From positions 1-45,217 of the forward strand of contig LVLI01000661.1 of the NCBI GenBank assembly GCA_001687465.1: a stretch of 45,217 bases of DNA, given 5' to 3'. Each line of letters opens with the position of its first letter. Position 1 is the first letter of the stretch. This document shows, piece by piece, positions 24,690 to 35,391 of the stretch. The stretch comes from Halocafeteria seosinensis (Eukaryota > Sar > Bigyra > Bicosoecida). Both the position numbers and the translations under genes were made by a program. A model generated the notes under the pieces. The model saw only the letters and a program-made list of their open reading frames with translations. It ran no database searches and had not been told where the DNA came from.

Positions 24690-27600
24690 CTATTCGAATA
24701 CAATGACATTTTTCTCTCGTAGCTTTCGAATTACTAAAGATGCGGGGGCGACAAAGTTCTCTCGATCAGTTTCAAGAACATCTTCCTCAACGATGACCTG
24801 CTTCAGGGCTGACACCAAATCATCACACGCTTGTCTGAAGGTTTCATACCTCATAAGCACCACGTGTCTGAAAGACTTCTCGGTCACTTGGACTAACGGT
24901 CGAAGAAACGTTGGACTAAGCAGTCGCGCAAGGCTTTGGGCGTTGCACTGCACGTTCGGGTCATCTTCTTCGGGCTTTTCCTTTGGAGCTAGGGTATCCA
25001 TGCCTTTGCGGATGCCCTTAATAAGTGTCTCTATATCTGCTTCGAGTCCTTCCTCGGTGTTCTCGCTAATTCGGTAAATTTCGTCAAACGCGTCATTACT
25101 GGAAATCAAACCATTCTGACCCTCCGAATCTCCTAGTTTCGTCAAGTTGTCTTGTAATTCTTTTACTTTCTGGGGGTCATTAAAGCGCGCTATAGCTTTC
25201 CTTACCCTCTCCAGAGACTCACATTGCTTTCGATCGAATAGGATATCAACCAGCATGTCCGTCAAGTATACATTATCTCCACCATACAACGGCCCTTCGA
25301 ACTTTGCCAGAAACAAAGCCATATTTTCTTGAGTAAGCCATCGTGGGGATGGTTGAGCATCACTTTGTAGCTCTACGGCTAAAGTAATACTCCCTTCTTC
25401 TAGTCTATCAGACTGCGAAATAACCTCGAAGTTTCCTGTCACACAAAATCCCTCAAGCAGAGCGCCTAGGTCAACTTTCGCATATCCAAGAAGTGTATTA
25501 CCATATTCTGCCGCATCATCGTAGAGACGAAGTTCCAACGGTTGAAGAAGATCTCTTGCGATGTCGTCGCTAGTGCTCCATGGGAGGGGAATCGTGGAAT
25601 CATCTTTCCAAATAGGTTCTGTAGTTTCGCGTGCCACGGACGTAAATATTGGCAGATCTTTAGACATATCGCCGGAGACTTCAATGTATGGAGAAACGAC
25701 ATCATTTCCACTGGATAATTGAAGCAAACCTCGATCAACGTGCAACCGCATATAACACTGGTCTTTCATCCTTTGCTTTGGTTTTCGGGTACCTCTCTTT
25801 GATGCTTTACCGCTGGCATATTCTTTCTGCCATAACTCCTTAACAGGATACGCGAGTCTTACTTCCAAACGAGCGGTGCCTACCACGTTTCCCGTACTTG
25901 AGCTTATTAACTGAATTGCATCCCTTCGCATTTTCCCACGACGCGACTCTACAACTTGCAAAAGATCAATGTCCGCAGACGCAACAGTCACATAATCGGC
26001 ACCTACAACTACGTGCAGATTAACGCGAACGGAAGAGTCCCGATTCTGAACATTGCTGAGAAATTCTGTGTTAGGGAAACGAAACTGTACGGCAAAATTC
26101 CATGTAGGTGTAACAGCCGTTGACAACGGGGAAGTCTGGGTTTCGTACTGATCAAAGTCGACGGTGCAGAAGGTGCAAACACCCTGGGCGCTAGCTGGCC
26201 ATACTGTTTCGTTGTAGCTAGAGTTGTCGAGTTGTTTTAGCGTGGAATCACGGAGTTCTGGCCAATCTAACACACCGTCTACAATATACGTTTCCATTAC
26301 GTTCTCCCCTGGAGCAAAGTTTTCTAATTCTGCCCCCAAATCATCGTCCGTTTCAGACGCTGCACCAACGGCTGCTTCCCCTTCATCCTCTTCACTTTCG
26401 GCCTCGGGTCTTTCATCAATAGACTTTTTGCCTTTGTAGTTTAGCTGTGTTTTCAATGACTCTATCTTCTTGGTAAGCTCCGCGCACTTTTCCTCTGCTC
26501 GTTCAGCGCGGACCTTTAGAGATCGTTTTTCTCGCTCTTTTCCTTCTCGTATTTCACTTAGTTCGTCAGAAAGATCTCGTGCAAGCGCTGACTGAGTCGA
26601 TAGCATCCTTTCACTTCGTTCTGTTGCCTGCTGGGAGGGTAGTAGTTGGGATTGCAACTGAGCGCATCGTCGCTTTAGCGCTGGAACACTTTCAGCATCT
26701 TCTTCACCCTCTGTGCCCTCATGGGCTTTCTCCAACTTGCGCCTTGCATCAGCCACGGCTTCCATGAGCATCGCGCGTGAGTCTCCCTTAGAGTCATCTT
26801 CACCGTCCTTATCCTCCATTTGCAGGACTCCTTCAAACACTCCCAAGCGTTCTCGCAACGCTTCCGTGCCGCTCGCAGCAGCCCTAGCTGCAACTCTAAG
26901 CTTCTGGTTGTCCTTATTGAGACGTTCGGATTCATCCTCCAGGCGGCTGACTTTGTCTTCATATTTCTTTAGTTTGCTAGCCTGGTCACGTACAGTACCT
27001 TGCAGATATGCCAGTTTATCACTGAGTTCCTGCTTTTCATTTTTCAGGCTGCGGATCTCATTAGAGAGGTCTTTTGTATCCTGTTTTCCCTTGATAAACG
27101 GGCTCTCCAAAAGCTCCATTTTTTCATGTTCGAGGTTGCTGACTTGAGAACGCAGTTGTGATATTGTGCTATCTTTGTCTTGATCCTGTTGTAGATATGC
27201 TTGCAATTGTTCATAACTGGATTGAAACTCGGATAACGAGGACCGCAATTGCCGGGCTTCTTCAGTTCTCTGCTCTAAGGCATCCAATGTCCGTTGATAC
27301 ACATTGCGTTCAGATTCCAGGTTCGAGGATACGCTATCTAGTCGCCGTCGAAGGATCGTCAGTTCCGAGTCTTTTTCTCGCAACTGTTGTACAAGTTGAG
27401 AGTACGACCCGGAACTTGAGGAAGACGATTCTGCAGCGGAAGATTGTTTGAGTTTTTCACGGAGCCATTCGTTCTCTTCAGTAAGCTCTCGGATCTGTTG
27501 ATCACAATTTTCCAGTTTTTCTCGTAACTGATCTAAGTGGGATGCCGAGTGCACAGGAGCAGAGGACGGCCTTTGGTCCTGTCCAGCGGCGGTATGACTT

Positions 27601-28126
27601 GGACGTTGCGTTTGTCTTGCGGGTGTTTTCTTGCCCTGCGTTTGCCCCTGCCTTTTGCTGCCACCTCTCGTCGTACTGGCGGCGGTAGCAGTGCGTCGTT
27701 TTGTTGTCCCAGCAGATCCAGGTTCCCCGGGTGGCCGGACGTTGTTAACACTCGTGCCCAGGACGTCTGCTTTATGTCGGAGGGCTTCATTGGCTCTTCG
27801 CGCAGTTTCCCTGAGTTCCTTATTCTTCTTTACCAACTTTTGGTTTTCCTTTTCTAACTCATTACTCTTTGCTTCAGCATCTAACGCTCTCTGGAGCAAT
27901 GTGGCTTTATCCCCTCCTCCTTTTTTCAAGGTGCTTTCGATCACGGAGAGCCGCGTATACATCCTGCACGGCATAATAAATCAGTAGAGAGGAGAGAGTC
28001 GTATGACTAGCCAGTGGGTAGCACATACCGCTTAATGGTCTGTTGTTGCTCATTGTTTTGCTTTTTGAGAGTCTTATTTTCCTCCTCCAAATCCAGCACT
28101 CGTTGCTCATTATCAGGTGTCGCCAT
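24690..28126 (-). CDS. RPGRIP1L: RPGRIP1L/NPHP8-like ciliary transition-zone protein
   Basis: Model: complement of exons 28029-28126 and 24690-27963, 1123 residues, one 65-nt intron. RPGRIP1L (MKS5/NPHP8) organises the ciliary transition zone. The N-terminus NKTLKKQNNEQQQTIKR, spliced to MYTRLSVIES, mirrors the RPGRIP1L start (ILLKKHARKQEDKIKRM). Coiled coil extends to about residue 525, ending in an acidic patch. A first C2 domain (about 620-745) carries the family signature: CTVDFDQYETQTSPL (animal YDFYDHETQ.TP), TPTWNFAVQF, VGADYVTVASADIDL and GTARLEVRLAYPVKELW. A second C2 lies at about 763-900 (SPYIEVSGDM, EPIWKDD, LLGYAKVDLGALL). The remaining 210 residues are helical and charged and do not resemble the C2-like RPGR-interacting domain of vertebrates. 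The start chosen is the first ATG of exon 1. It is head-to-head with the KAS gene 261 bp away. Confidence 0.87.
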
Positions 28127-28387
28127 CTTCCCAAGGGGAGCATTTATTGTACTTTCTCTCCCAGAAAGTGGACAGAACTCGTCTCTACGATACAATACAA
28201 TAATGTCCTCTTTAACTACAGTATTTGAATTCCACAGTTCAACTTGAGGTAAACGGCCGGGCCGAACCAACAACGTGTTGTGAAGCTACGACTGGAAGTC
28301 TCTTTATTTGTTTACCCACTGCGTGTTGTTTTGAGTCCGGGTGTCGTGCCTCACAAGAAGAAAAAAAAGAAGAGCAGTGACGACGAG
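28127..28387. promoter_or_regulatory. Short bidirectional promoter region, RPGRIP1L / KAS
   Basis: Only 261 bases separate the start codons of two divergent genes, so both core promoters and 5' UTRs must share it. The right half contains a short GC-rich patch (cggccgggccg, near 28253-28263), flanked by AT-richer DNA. The open frames continuing upstream of both ATGs start without ATG and look like chance. Promoter role is inferred from arrangement only. Confidence 0.55.
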
Positions 28388-30405
28388 ATGTCTGTGACGA
28401 ACACCATTAGTGGAGCGCGTCGAGTTGTGATAACGGGACTGGGATTAGTCAGTCCTCTGGGGGTTGGAATCGGCCAAAATGTGTCGGCGGCAGCTTCCAC
28501 CGCGAATCGTCAACAAGTGATACAGGAAGCCATTCAACAGAACCATGCCAGTATAGGCGCACCGGGCTCGTCGGCGTACCAAGGAGCATTTCCTGCGCTA
28601 GTAGCCGGTCATTCTGGGCTCAAAGTAGGCAGATGGGATGGAGTGGTAGTCTGGAAGTGTGTGTGTGTATGTTTATGCAATGTGCTTTGTATTCGTTCAG
28701 ACTCTGGAGGATGAAGCTTTCAAGGACTTCCCTTGTCGTGTCGCGGGTGTCGTACCTCATGGGACAGGTTAGTATGGCAGCATTGTCTTGTCGTCATCCT
28801 GTACTTCATGTACGTAATGCAGAGCAGGTCCCGGGGAATTCAATGTAGACGACTGGGTCGCCAAGCGAGACAAGAGAACACAAGGCGTAAACTATATTGC
28901 GTATGCGCTCTCTGCGGCTCAGCAGGCACTGGACGAGAGTGGAGTATTAAGGAGCACAAATTTTGACCCTCACAGAAGTGTACGTAAGCATCCCGTAGCT
29001 TTGGAATATGTCCAACGATGGATTTCTGCACGTTTGATACAGGGGGTAAGCATTGGCTCCGGGATTGGAGATATCCAGGAAACAAATGATACTGCGCTCA
29101 CTCTGAGCGAACACGGTGGTGGCCTCAGACGAGTGTCTCCTTTTTTTATCCCAAGGATGCTTGTCAACATGGCTGCAGGCAACGTTAGTATCAATTTTGG
29201 ACTGAAAGGCCCCAACCTTGCTCCTGCAACAGCATGCGCTTCCGGAGCTCATGCCTTGGGGGATGGTTTTCGTGCTATTAAATATGGAGGTATGATTAAC
29301 ACGAACGTGCTAAAGAGGAATCTTGCGAGCTCAGTACCGAGACTCTATTGCAGATGCTGATGTGATGGTAGCTGGCGGTACGGAGTCCAGCATCAACCAA
29401 TTGGCACTTGCAGGGTTTTCGCGAGCACGGGCGCTGTGTACTTCCCACAATGACAACCCCACTGAAGCCAGTCGTCCATTTTCCAAAGGAAGGAACGGTT
29501 TCATTCTCGGAGAAGGGGCTGCTGTCTTCGTACTAGAGGTACGTCTGCCTAGCTGCAAGAGTGAACTTAATGTACACCTTGGGTGATGATCACTTGAGTT
29601 CAGGAGCGAGAAAGTGCCTTGACTCGAGGGGCTAAGATCTACGGGGAAGTTTGTGGATACGGAATGTCGGGTGATGCATATCACATCACTGCTCCATCCC
29701 CTGAAGCTACCGCATCTCTTAGATGCATGGAGGCTGCCACGAGAGAGGTAAGACTCTTTTTTGGCTTGAACAGTTCAATATATTAGTGCAATATATATGT
29801 TAATGGACTCCATAGGCTGGTGTATGGGGATCTTTGGTGGATTATGTAAACGCACATGCAACATCTACGCCTCTGGGTGATGAAGTAGGTGTATAGTACA
29901 CTGCCACCATTGCTCCTATTATGCAGCATTATCGAAGGTGCAGGTGGAGGCAAATGGTATTCATCAGCTACACGAAAGGTCACAAGTGACGAGAAGTCCG
30001 GATGTCCCCAAGACAGTCGTTGCATCTAACAAGGGCCATGTTGGCCACTTGCTTGGAGCCGCTGGAGCTGTCGAAAGTTTGTTCGCCGTGCTCTCAATGT
30101 ACAATGTAAGTCTGTTTGTGCGGCCCGCATGAGTTGCATAAATTCCTCAAGCTGTATCTACAGGGTATTCTTCCCGGAACGCGAAATTTGGAGGAGCTCG
30201 ATGAGAGTATCAACACGGAGTTTCTGTCTTTTCCTGGCTATTCAACTCAGCAGACGTAAGTGCATATATTTACAAACTCCATGTCTGGATTTTGTCCGTC
30301 AAAAACCGTCTAGTGCTTGACTGCAGTGTCGAATATGCTCTATCTAATTCTTTTGGTTTTGGTGGGACCAATACGAGTCTCCTATTTCGAAAGGGGGAGT
30401 TGTAA
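28388..30405 (+). CDS. OXSM: Mitochondrial-type 3-oxoacyl-ACP synthase (KAS II / OXSM)
   Basis: Model: exons 28388-28624, 28701-28767, 28828-28979, 29043-29289, 29354-29538, 29604-29747, 29816-29884, 29944-30105, 30164-30255 and 30327-30405, 477 residues, introns 58-76 nt. The enzyme condenses malonyl-ACP with acyl-ACP in type II fatty-acid synthesis, in mitochondria feeding lipoate. The thiolase fold starts at [13 protein letters not shown]. The catalytic triad is intact: Cys217 in TACASGAH, His358 in [12 protein letters not shown], His402 in GHLLGAAGA, with the conserved Lys397. The end is the family signature [15 protein letters not shown]. The donor at 28980, donor 29885 and acceptor 29943 were chosen because they restore frame and the family line GDEVEANGI (plant GDAVEATAI). 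No clear targeting peptide follows this ATG; an upstream exon could supply one, so plastid or mitochondrial location is undecided. Confidence 0.9.
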
Positions 30406-31175
30406 CTTCAGATGCAGCTTCCTGGGATGTCAAGTTTTACCAATGTTCAATAATTTCTCTTTAGAGTCCGGGATATAAAGCGTTCTGGGTTTCTGCTCGT
30501 AATTGCATCTTCCTGTTATTTGGCATCTGAGACGTGGCCCACCCGGTGTCATGTCTTATAAGGCAATATAGAACACAATTGGTTGTATATGATGTGTTTA
30601 AGAGCTACTCGGGATGTTTTATCGCCTACAATGTTACCTGTATCGGTTCGTGTGCCTTGGCCAATGTAATCAGAGCCTCGATGCAAGATTCAAAGGTGTC
30701 TCAGGCTAGTGGACGCAAAAGGAAGAAACGCGAGACTATTTGTCTCGCTTTTTCCATATATTGATTCGACTTGATATTCGTTGAAAAACTCGAACCTGTG
30801 ACCCCCGAGTTGGATCAGAGCCTCAGAGGGTTCCAACTCGAAGCACCCGCGAAGTTTTCAGTTTAATTCTTAAATATCTGCACAGAGTACTACCGCCCAC
30901 CTATTGGCTGCTAGCTTGAAGAAAATGCAGTTTTGATTGAATGAATTCTGCCTGCCTTCCAAAAAGCGTTCCTATCCGCTGCATCTAGAATAGCAATTGA
31001 ATGTTACAACTACATGGACATTCAGGCTGGTGTGAACTTGGTCCTGACGTCGCGTCGTGTCGTGTCACTTCAACTTCATTATTCACTCCACCTCGCTGTA
31101 TATTGTCGACGTGTATAGAGGGAGGGAGACTGTCAGCAGTACAATTATTTTGAAGTGTGTCTGCCTGCTAGCATA
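30406..31175. other. Intergenic between KAS and NOC3
   Basis: These 770 bases lie between two plus-strand genes and hold no convincing frame. An inverted repeat is at 30806-30840. On the minus strand the bases just left of it read like a tRNA B box (aggttcgagtt), but a T stem cannot form. The NOC3 promoter should be in the right half. Nothing else was recognised. Confidence 0.55.
30806..30840. repeat. Perfect 9-bp inverted repeat, stem-loop candidate
   Basis: cgagttgga (30806-30814) is matched by tccaactcg (30832-30840), with a 17-base loop that itself contains the short repeat tcagag twice. It lies about 400 bp past the KAS stop and 340 bp before NOC3. It may be a processing hairpin, a site in the NOC3 promoter, or a relic of a tRNA-derived element. 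Only the symmetry is seen. Confidence 0.4.
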
Positions 31176-34100
31176 ATGAGTGGAACGAAACGCCCTCGAC
31201 CACAGGTGAATGGAGATGATGGGCAGGCGACCTACTCCAGCTCCACTTCCTCCAAGGCTCCTAAACACCTCCATACAGAGTCGAATGGCGACGATAGCGG
31301 TGGTGATGAGAGCTCATTGCCCTCTATTGAGACGAGCGATGATGAGGAGCAATGGGCGCAATCGTTCGTAAACACGGTAGAGGCTGAAGGAGTGGAGAAT
31401 ATACAGCATCCCAAACACCCTCATTACCATGATGATGATGATGATGATGATAATGATAAACAAGAACAAGGAAATGACAAGGATGCCATGGAAAAGAAAC
31501 TGGAGGAATGGGAGAATCAGCCGAGGCGAGGGGGTCGAGAATGGCAGAGTGCTGATGGAGCAGCGGCATCAGGGTTGCCCATTAAACAAAGCAATACTGG
31601 CAAAATTATCCATCCTTCCGAACAGGGGGCAACAGGACACCCGCGGGAAATGCTGCACTTTCAGCAACAACAGCAGCAGAAGGCGGCAGGCGGTGACGGT
31701 GCTGTTGAGGGGGGTCAGCAACAAGAGCAACCCGATAAGACTGAGGAAGAGGAGGAGGAAGAACGACAGAGACAACAGGAGGAGAGAAAGAGACAGAATA
31801 TTAGAAAGAGTAAACAAGCGAGAATCGAAAATATCATACAGAACTTGAAGCTCGACTATTTGAGTGAAACGCAACTGGTCAAACGAAGAGAGAAACGCAA
31901 ACGAGAAATCGCTAAACTGGCCGAGAAAATATTAGAAAAACCTGAAAGCAACATCTGCACAAACGCTCCCAGTAGTGTCGGTGCCGGCAAAGCGGTAGCT
32001 TCAACATTGAGACGGTGTAATAGAATGCTTGACTTGCATGAAATATGTTATGATGGCGATCTCATTGTACGGAAACTGGCAATTCTATCAGAACTACGTG
32101 TTGTCAAGGATATCCTTCCCGGGTACCGGATTCAGCTTCCTCAAGCACAAGAGAATGTGCAGCTTAAGAAGGAAGTGAAACGGTTGCGAGAATTTGAGCG
32201 CGATTTACTTGTATCTTTTGAGCGATACTTGGATTTCTTGGAGGCTACACTGAAAGCGTATGACCAGGCTGATGCGCTCGCCAATGCTCCGCCATTGGAC
32301 GACAAGAAGATCGAGGCTTTAAAGTCCGGAGAATGGGATCAGTTCGAGGAAGAGACTCCTCATTCTATTGATTCTCTTATGAAAAAGAAAGCGCATCAAC
32401 GCCGAGCTGCGAAAGGTTATCTTGGTGAGCTACAACAATTTCGGGGAACCAATCGACAGATACAATCCCTTGGTGTTACAGCTATTAGAGCACTATGCGA
32501 ATTACTAGAGGCTGCGTACCACTTTAATTATCGGGAAAGATTGGTTGCTATAATTGTCTCCAGAGCCAATCACAAATCCGAAGAACTGGCTCGGCCATGT
32601 ATTAGTTGCATAAATACCATCTGTGAGGAAGATGTCAGTTGCGCAGCGTGTGTGGATATTGTTAAACAAGTTCGAGAACTCGTAAAGTCAGTTGGGGTTA
32701 ATGTTCGGCGAGAGCTGATTGAGTGCCTCTGCAATCTCCCGCTAAAGACGCTGCAAAGGGACAGCAAGATACAACAAGCAGAGAAGAAGAAGATCAAGGC
32801 CGCATTGGCCAAGAAAACCAAAAAAGAAGATGCCAAGGATATCATGTCGTCGCTCAAAGCTGCGGATGCGGAGGATCGGGATGAACGGATAAAAAACCAG
32901 ACCGAATGTTTGAAGCAAGTGATGGTGATTTACTTGAAGTTGCTTCGTTCGGAAAACAATGCGCACGTATTGTCTCCTATCCTGGACGGAATTGGAAAAT
33001 TTTCTGCCCTTATCGATGTGCAAGTGGCAGAAGACGTTGTGCTGCATCTGAAAGACTTGGTAGAAAGAGATTGTGAATGTGAAACAGCTGAAGACGATCT
33101 TTTGGCTGCTTCGCTTGGGTCAGAAGTGGCTACCGAGTGGTATCAAGGAACCGGAAGGTCCACTGGACAACCGAAAGACCAGGTATCAGGGGATGCTGAT
33201 AAGGTCTTGTCTCAGAAGAAAGTTTCCAAGATACTAGATGGCAGCTTGGGCTTGCCAATCGATGCTTCCATAAAACTTGTTGAGACAGCGTTCCATATCA
33301 CAGGAGGATCTGGAAGAATACTGAATTCTGATGAATCGATTTTTGCCAATTATTTGTATAGGATTCTCCTACGACTTGTTGCACCCCTACCATCCTCACT
33401 GTCGGCGGGAGCTAATGGCGAATTCTATATCCGGGCCATTACCTCCGCGTTGATCAAAAGGAAGGACATTGAAATTTCGAGGGTGGCAGCATTTGTAAAA
33501 CGTCTGTGCTTGGTCGCCAGTCACGTACCAGCGCATGTATCTCTCGCATTTCTCTCGCTGGCTAGAGAACTCTTATCGGCGTACCCAGGAGCCCAAGCAA
33601 CACTCTCGTCGGAAGCAGAGAAAGTAGGCAGTGGCAACTACGACTTGGATGGGTTGGATATGACACAGACTTCTGCAAATGGATTGGCAGCTACACTTTG
33701 GGAACTGGCCGCTCTCGGGAGACACTTCAATCCTGCAGTCCGTGCGTTTGCTATAGGCACGGCGAATGGGAATTCTCCCTCTTTGGGAATGGGCCCGACC
33801 AAATTGTTGCAAAGTTTTGACTTTACACAATCGTGTACATTTAACCCCTCGATTCCTTCTGCTTCTCCGCATCCTCTTGACAAGAAGTGTTCAAGTGAAT
33901 GGAAACATGAATGTCGATCTGTGAATGGAAATGACAGCCACTCACAGGAAGAGGAGAAGGATCAGCTGTTGGATCCACTATCGCATGACGTGGATCTCAC
34001 CGAGAAGGCAAGTGGGAGCGTTGAGGTAGCCGCGGTCAATGGAAACGCAGCGTATGTTTTTGCCACAAGCTCTAAGAACGGTAATATGCAGCGACTAAGG

Positions 34101-34244
34101 GGAGAAGTAAACGATGTATCTACAGGCATTTTAAGAGAATGGATGAATAACCAAGTGCTTCCAAGGGAAAACGCTGCGTCCGATGAATCCTTACAAAGTG
34201 TGGTGCGATGGGCCAACGATGTTATTGCCAGTAAATATGATTGA
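31176..34244 (+). CDS. NOC3: NOC3 nucleolar complex protein, 60S ribosome biogenesis
   Basis: One exon, 1022 residues from ATG at 31176. NOC3 pairs with NOC2 to move pre-60S particles from nucleolus to nucleoplasm and in yeast also helps replication licensing. The first 230 residues are charged and low-complexity: an Asp tract encoded by GAT repeats (31431-31457), Gln runs and a Glu/Arg coiled coil. The conserved N-terminal domain follows, with LAEKILEKPESNI, VRKLAILSELRVVKDILPGYRI (family: KDIIPGYRIR) and KEVKRLREFERDLL. The C-terminal CBF/Mak21-like domain (about 710-865) includes LAFLSLARELLSAYP, GNYDLDGLDM and ATLWELAALGRHFNPAVRAFA, matching NOC3 LWELALLRRHYHPTVRKFA. Human NOC3L is 800 residues; the extra length is the acidic start and a Ser/Asn-rich insert before the end. 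Part of the acidic region is copied at 38131-38278. Confidence 0.92.
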   Translation: MSGTKRPRPQVNGDDGQATYSSSTSSKAPKHLHTESNGDDSGGDESSLPSIETSDDEEQWAQSFVNTVEAEGVENIQHPKHPHYHDDDDDDDNDKQEQGNDKDAMEKKLEEWENQPRRGGREWQSADGAAASGLPIKQSNTGKIIHPSEQGATGHPREMLHFQQQQQQKAAGGDGAVEGGQQQEQPDKTEEEEEEERQRQQEERKRQNIRKSKQARIENIIQNLKLDYLSETQLVKRREKRKREIAKLAEKILEKPESNICTNAPSSVGAGKAVASTLRRCNRMLDLHEICYDGDLIVRKLAILSELRVVKDILPGYRIQLPQAQENVQLKKEVKRLREFERDLLVSFERYLDFLEATLKAYDQADALANAPPLDDKKIEALKSGEWDQFEEETPHSIDSLMKKKAHQRRAAKGYLGELQQFRGTNRQIQSLGVTAIRALCELLEAAYHFNYRERLVAIIVSRANHKSEELARPCISCINTICEEDVSCAACVDIVKQVRELVKSVGVNVRRELIECLCNLPLKTLQRDSKIQQAEKKKIKAALAKKTKKEDAKDIMSSLKAADAEDRDERIKNQTECLKQVMVIYLKLLRSENNAHVLSPILDGIGKFSALIDVQVAEDVVLHLKDLVERDCECETAEDDLLAASLGSEVATEWYQGTGRSTGQPKDQVSGDADKVLSQKKVSKILDGSLGLPIDASIKLVETAFHITGGSGRILNSDESIFANYLYRILLRLVAPLPSSLSAGANGEFYIRAITSALIKRKDIEISRVAAFVKRLCLVASHVPAHVSLAFLSLARELLSAYPGAQATLSSEAEKVGSGNYDLDGLDMTQTSANGLAATLWELAALGRHFNPAVRAFAIGTANGNSPSLGMGPTKLLQSFDFTQSCTFNPSIPSASPHPLDKKCSSEWKHECRSVNGNDSHSQEEEKDQLLDPLSHDVDLTEKASGSVEVAAVNGNAAYVFATSSKNGNMQRLRGEVNDVSTGILREWMNNQVLPRENAASDESLQSVVRWANDVIASKYD
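31425..31580 (+). repeat. NOC3 acidic segment duplicated at 38131
   Basis: This 156-base part of the NOC3 exon recurs at 38131-38278. The match begins at taccat plus the GAT run and ends at ggttgccc. It is almost identical apart from one fewer codon in the GAT tract and a 5-base deletion (ccgag, around 31521). This is the likely source because here it sits in an intact frame. Confidence 0.85.
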
Positions 34245-34534
34245 ACAACTGGCTTGGGATGGCCAGTTGATAGAATGCATTACCACACACAATTGCTCAA
34301 TCACACTGAAACTGAATGTGTTGAGAAGTGCGCTTCCGCAGAGTTACAAAAGTATTTCGCATGGTAATGTTGAACTAGTTCAGTGGGTACTGATTAATGA
34401 GAGCAATTAAAGCTGATAAGCAAGATAGGGAAATTGCAGCAATCAAATTGTTCTTTGGCGGTTTAATTACGGCGAAGAATTCGTTTCTGGTATAAGAGAA
34501 GGACTTTCAAGGACTCACTATACGGAAGATTTGC

Positions 34535-34661
34535 TTCAATATCTGCCTACAAGTAGGTTGCGATTGTTGAATCTACGGGGGCTTTAGCTGAAAGACTCTG
34601 ACAGTTCTATGGCACTCCACCTTCCTGACGTCAAAATTCTCGCGTGAGTGCACCTGGATAT
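34535..34661 (+). pseudogene. Relic of the 3' end of an LRR gene like 39030-41645
   Basis: The stretch resembles 41530-41662. Shared blocks are tatctgcct, ttgttgaatctacgg, tggcactccaccttcctga and tgcacctggatata, in the same order. Translation gives QYLPTSRLRLLNLRGL, followed by an early stop, against QHLPRVQMLNLRMC in the intact gene. It covers the last LRR unit, the C-terminus and about 20 bases past the stop. The rest of the gene is missing. Confidence 0.75.
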
Positions 34662-34706
34662 ATCCTAAGTTGTGCCGTCAAGGGCAGTAGCACGCCGTTC
34701 AGGAGA

Positions 34707-34859
34707 CCGGAGTAGGCTTGTAGTTACGCAGCCTAGCGACCGAGCAGCTAATTTGTCGGAATCCTTTTACGCTTGTTCACTCATTCAGAAGTTACCAGAT
34801 GATAAAGTAACCTGCAGGGCATCAGTCGTGATCACACTGTAGGTGGATGTGTTCAACGG
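34707..34859 (+). repeat. Direct repeat copy 1 (about 153 bp)
   Basis: It starts ccggagtaggcttgtag and ends gttcaacgg. Against 38279-38437 I count three substitutions (g/c, t/c, c/t) and two indels (1 and 5 bases). The matching stretch between the intact LRR and nocturnin genes (about 41675-41790) is far more diverged. In the nocturnin-locus order, this is the spacer between two convergent gene ends. Confidence 0.85.
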
Positions 34860-35391
34860 AGTCTGGCAACAAAAGGTTGCCACGCACTCGTCGCAGCCTC
34901 TCCAAACGGACAGGTCGAGACCGTCCAATACCTGATTCGGCAAGGTGTGAATATTCGTTACAACCATAACGAGGCCATTAAGCATGTGGTACAGCATGAC
35001 CATTTGGAAGTAGTTGAGTGTTTGATCGACGATACCTATCTGCCATACTATGGCAAAGAACTGGCCTGTATAGCAACTCACTATGGTTATCTTGACCTGG
35101 TCAAATATCTTTTGGAACGCGGCGTAACCAGTTATGCCAGTGTCTTTGGGAAGCCACTCGATGCCGACATTTCAACATTGTTCAGTATGTTGTGGAACAC
35201 GGCAAGATACATACGTCTGATCTTAATTTCTGTTTGATTCGAGCCCGCTTTCAAGACCCAGTGATCGCCGATTATCTGGTGCAAAAAGGTGCGAAGAAAT
35301 CTTTTCGATACCCAACGCATCACATCTCAGAGCAGTCCAAGTCCGGTTCGTAATAACTCGGGATGACTGTGACGTATTGATTTTGGTCGTC

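Larger units (their letters stand above)
34239..35353 (+). pseudogene. Broken ankyrin-repeat gene, two fragments
   Basis: Fragment one (34239-34410) starts with an ATG overlapping the NOC3 stop and gives an ankyrin-like HGNVELVQWVL before TAA. Fragment two (about 34871-35353) gives ankyrin units: NGQVETVQYLIRQGVNI, HDHLEVVECLIDD and YGYLDLVKYLLERGV. The frame then shifts near 35160-35175 and resumes as NIVQYVVEHGKIHTSDL, ending at TAA 35353. LRR-relic and spacer-repeat sequence lies between the fragments. The regular 'HGHLEVVKYL' style is common in ankyrin families of amoebae, some algae and giant viruses. The stops, the shift and the missing repeats make it a relic rather than a spliced gene, though splicing is not excluded. 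Confidence 0.65.

Noticed and set aside
29885-29926. A 38- or 42-nt intron in the KAS gene using the first AG at 29926
   Set aside because: With donor 29885 it breaks the frame; with donor 29889 the intron is only 38 nt and the product fits the family less well than GDEVEANGI from acceptor 29943.
30780-30845. Possible tRNA on the minus strand (B-box-like aggttcgagtt)
   Set aside because: The flanking bases cannot form a T stem, and no A box or acceptor stem is found at the right distance.
31431-31457. GAT repeat as a CRISPR-like or regulatory array
   Set aside because: It is a coding Asp tract within NOC3 and a common microsatellite.
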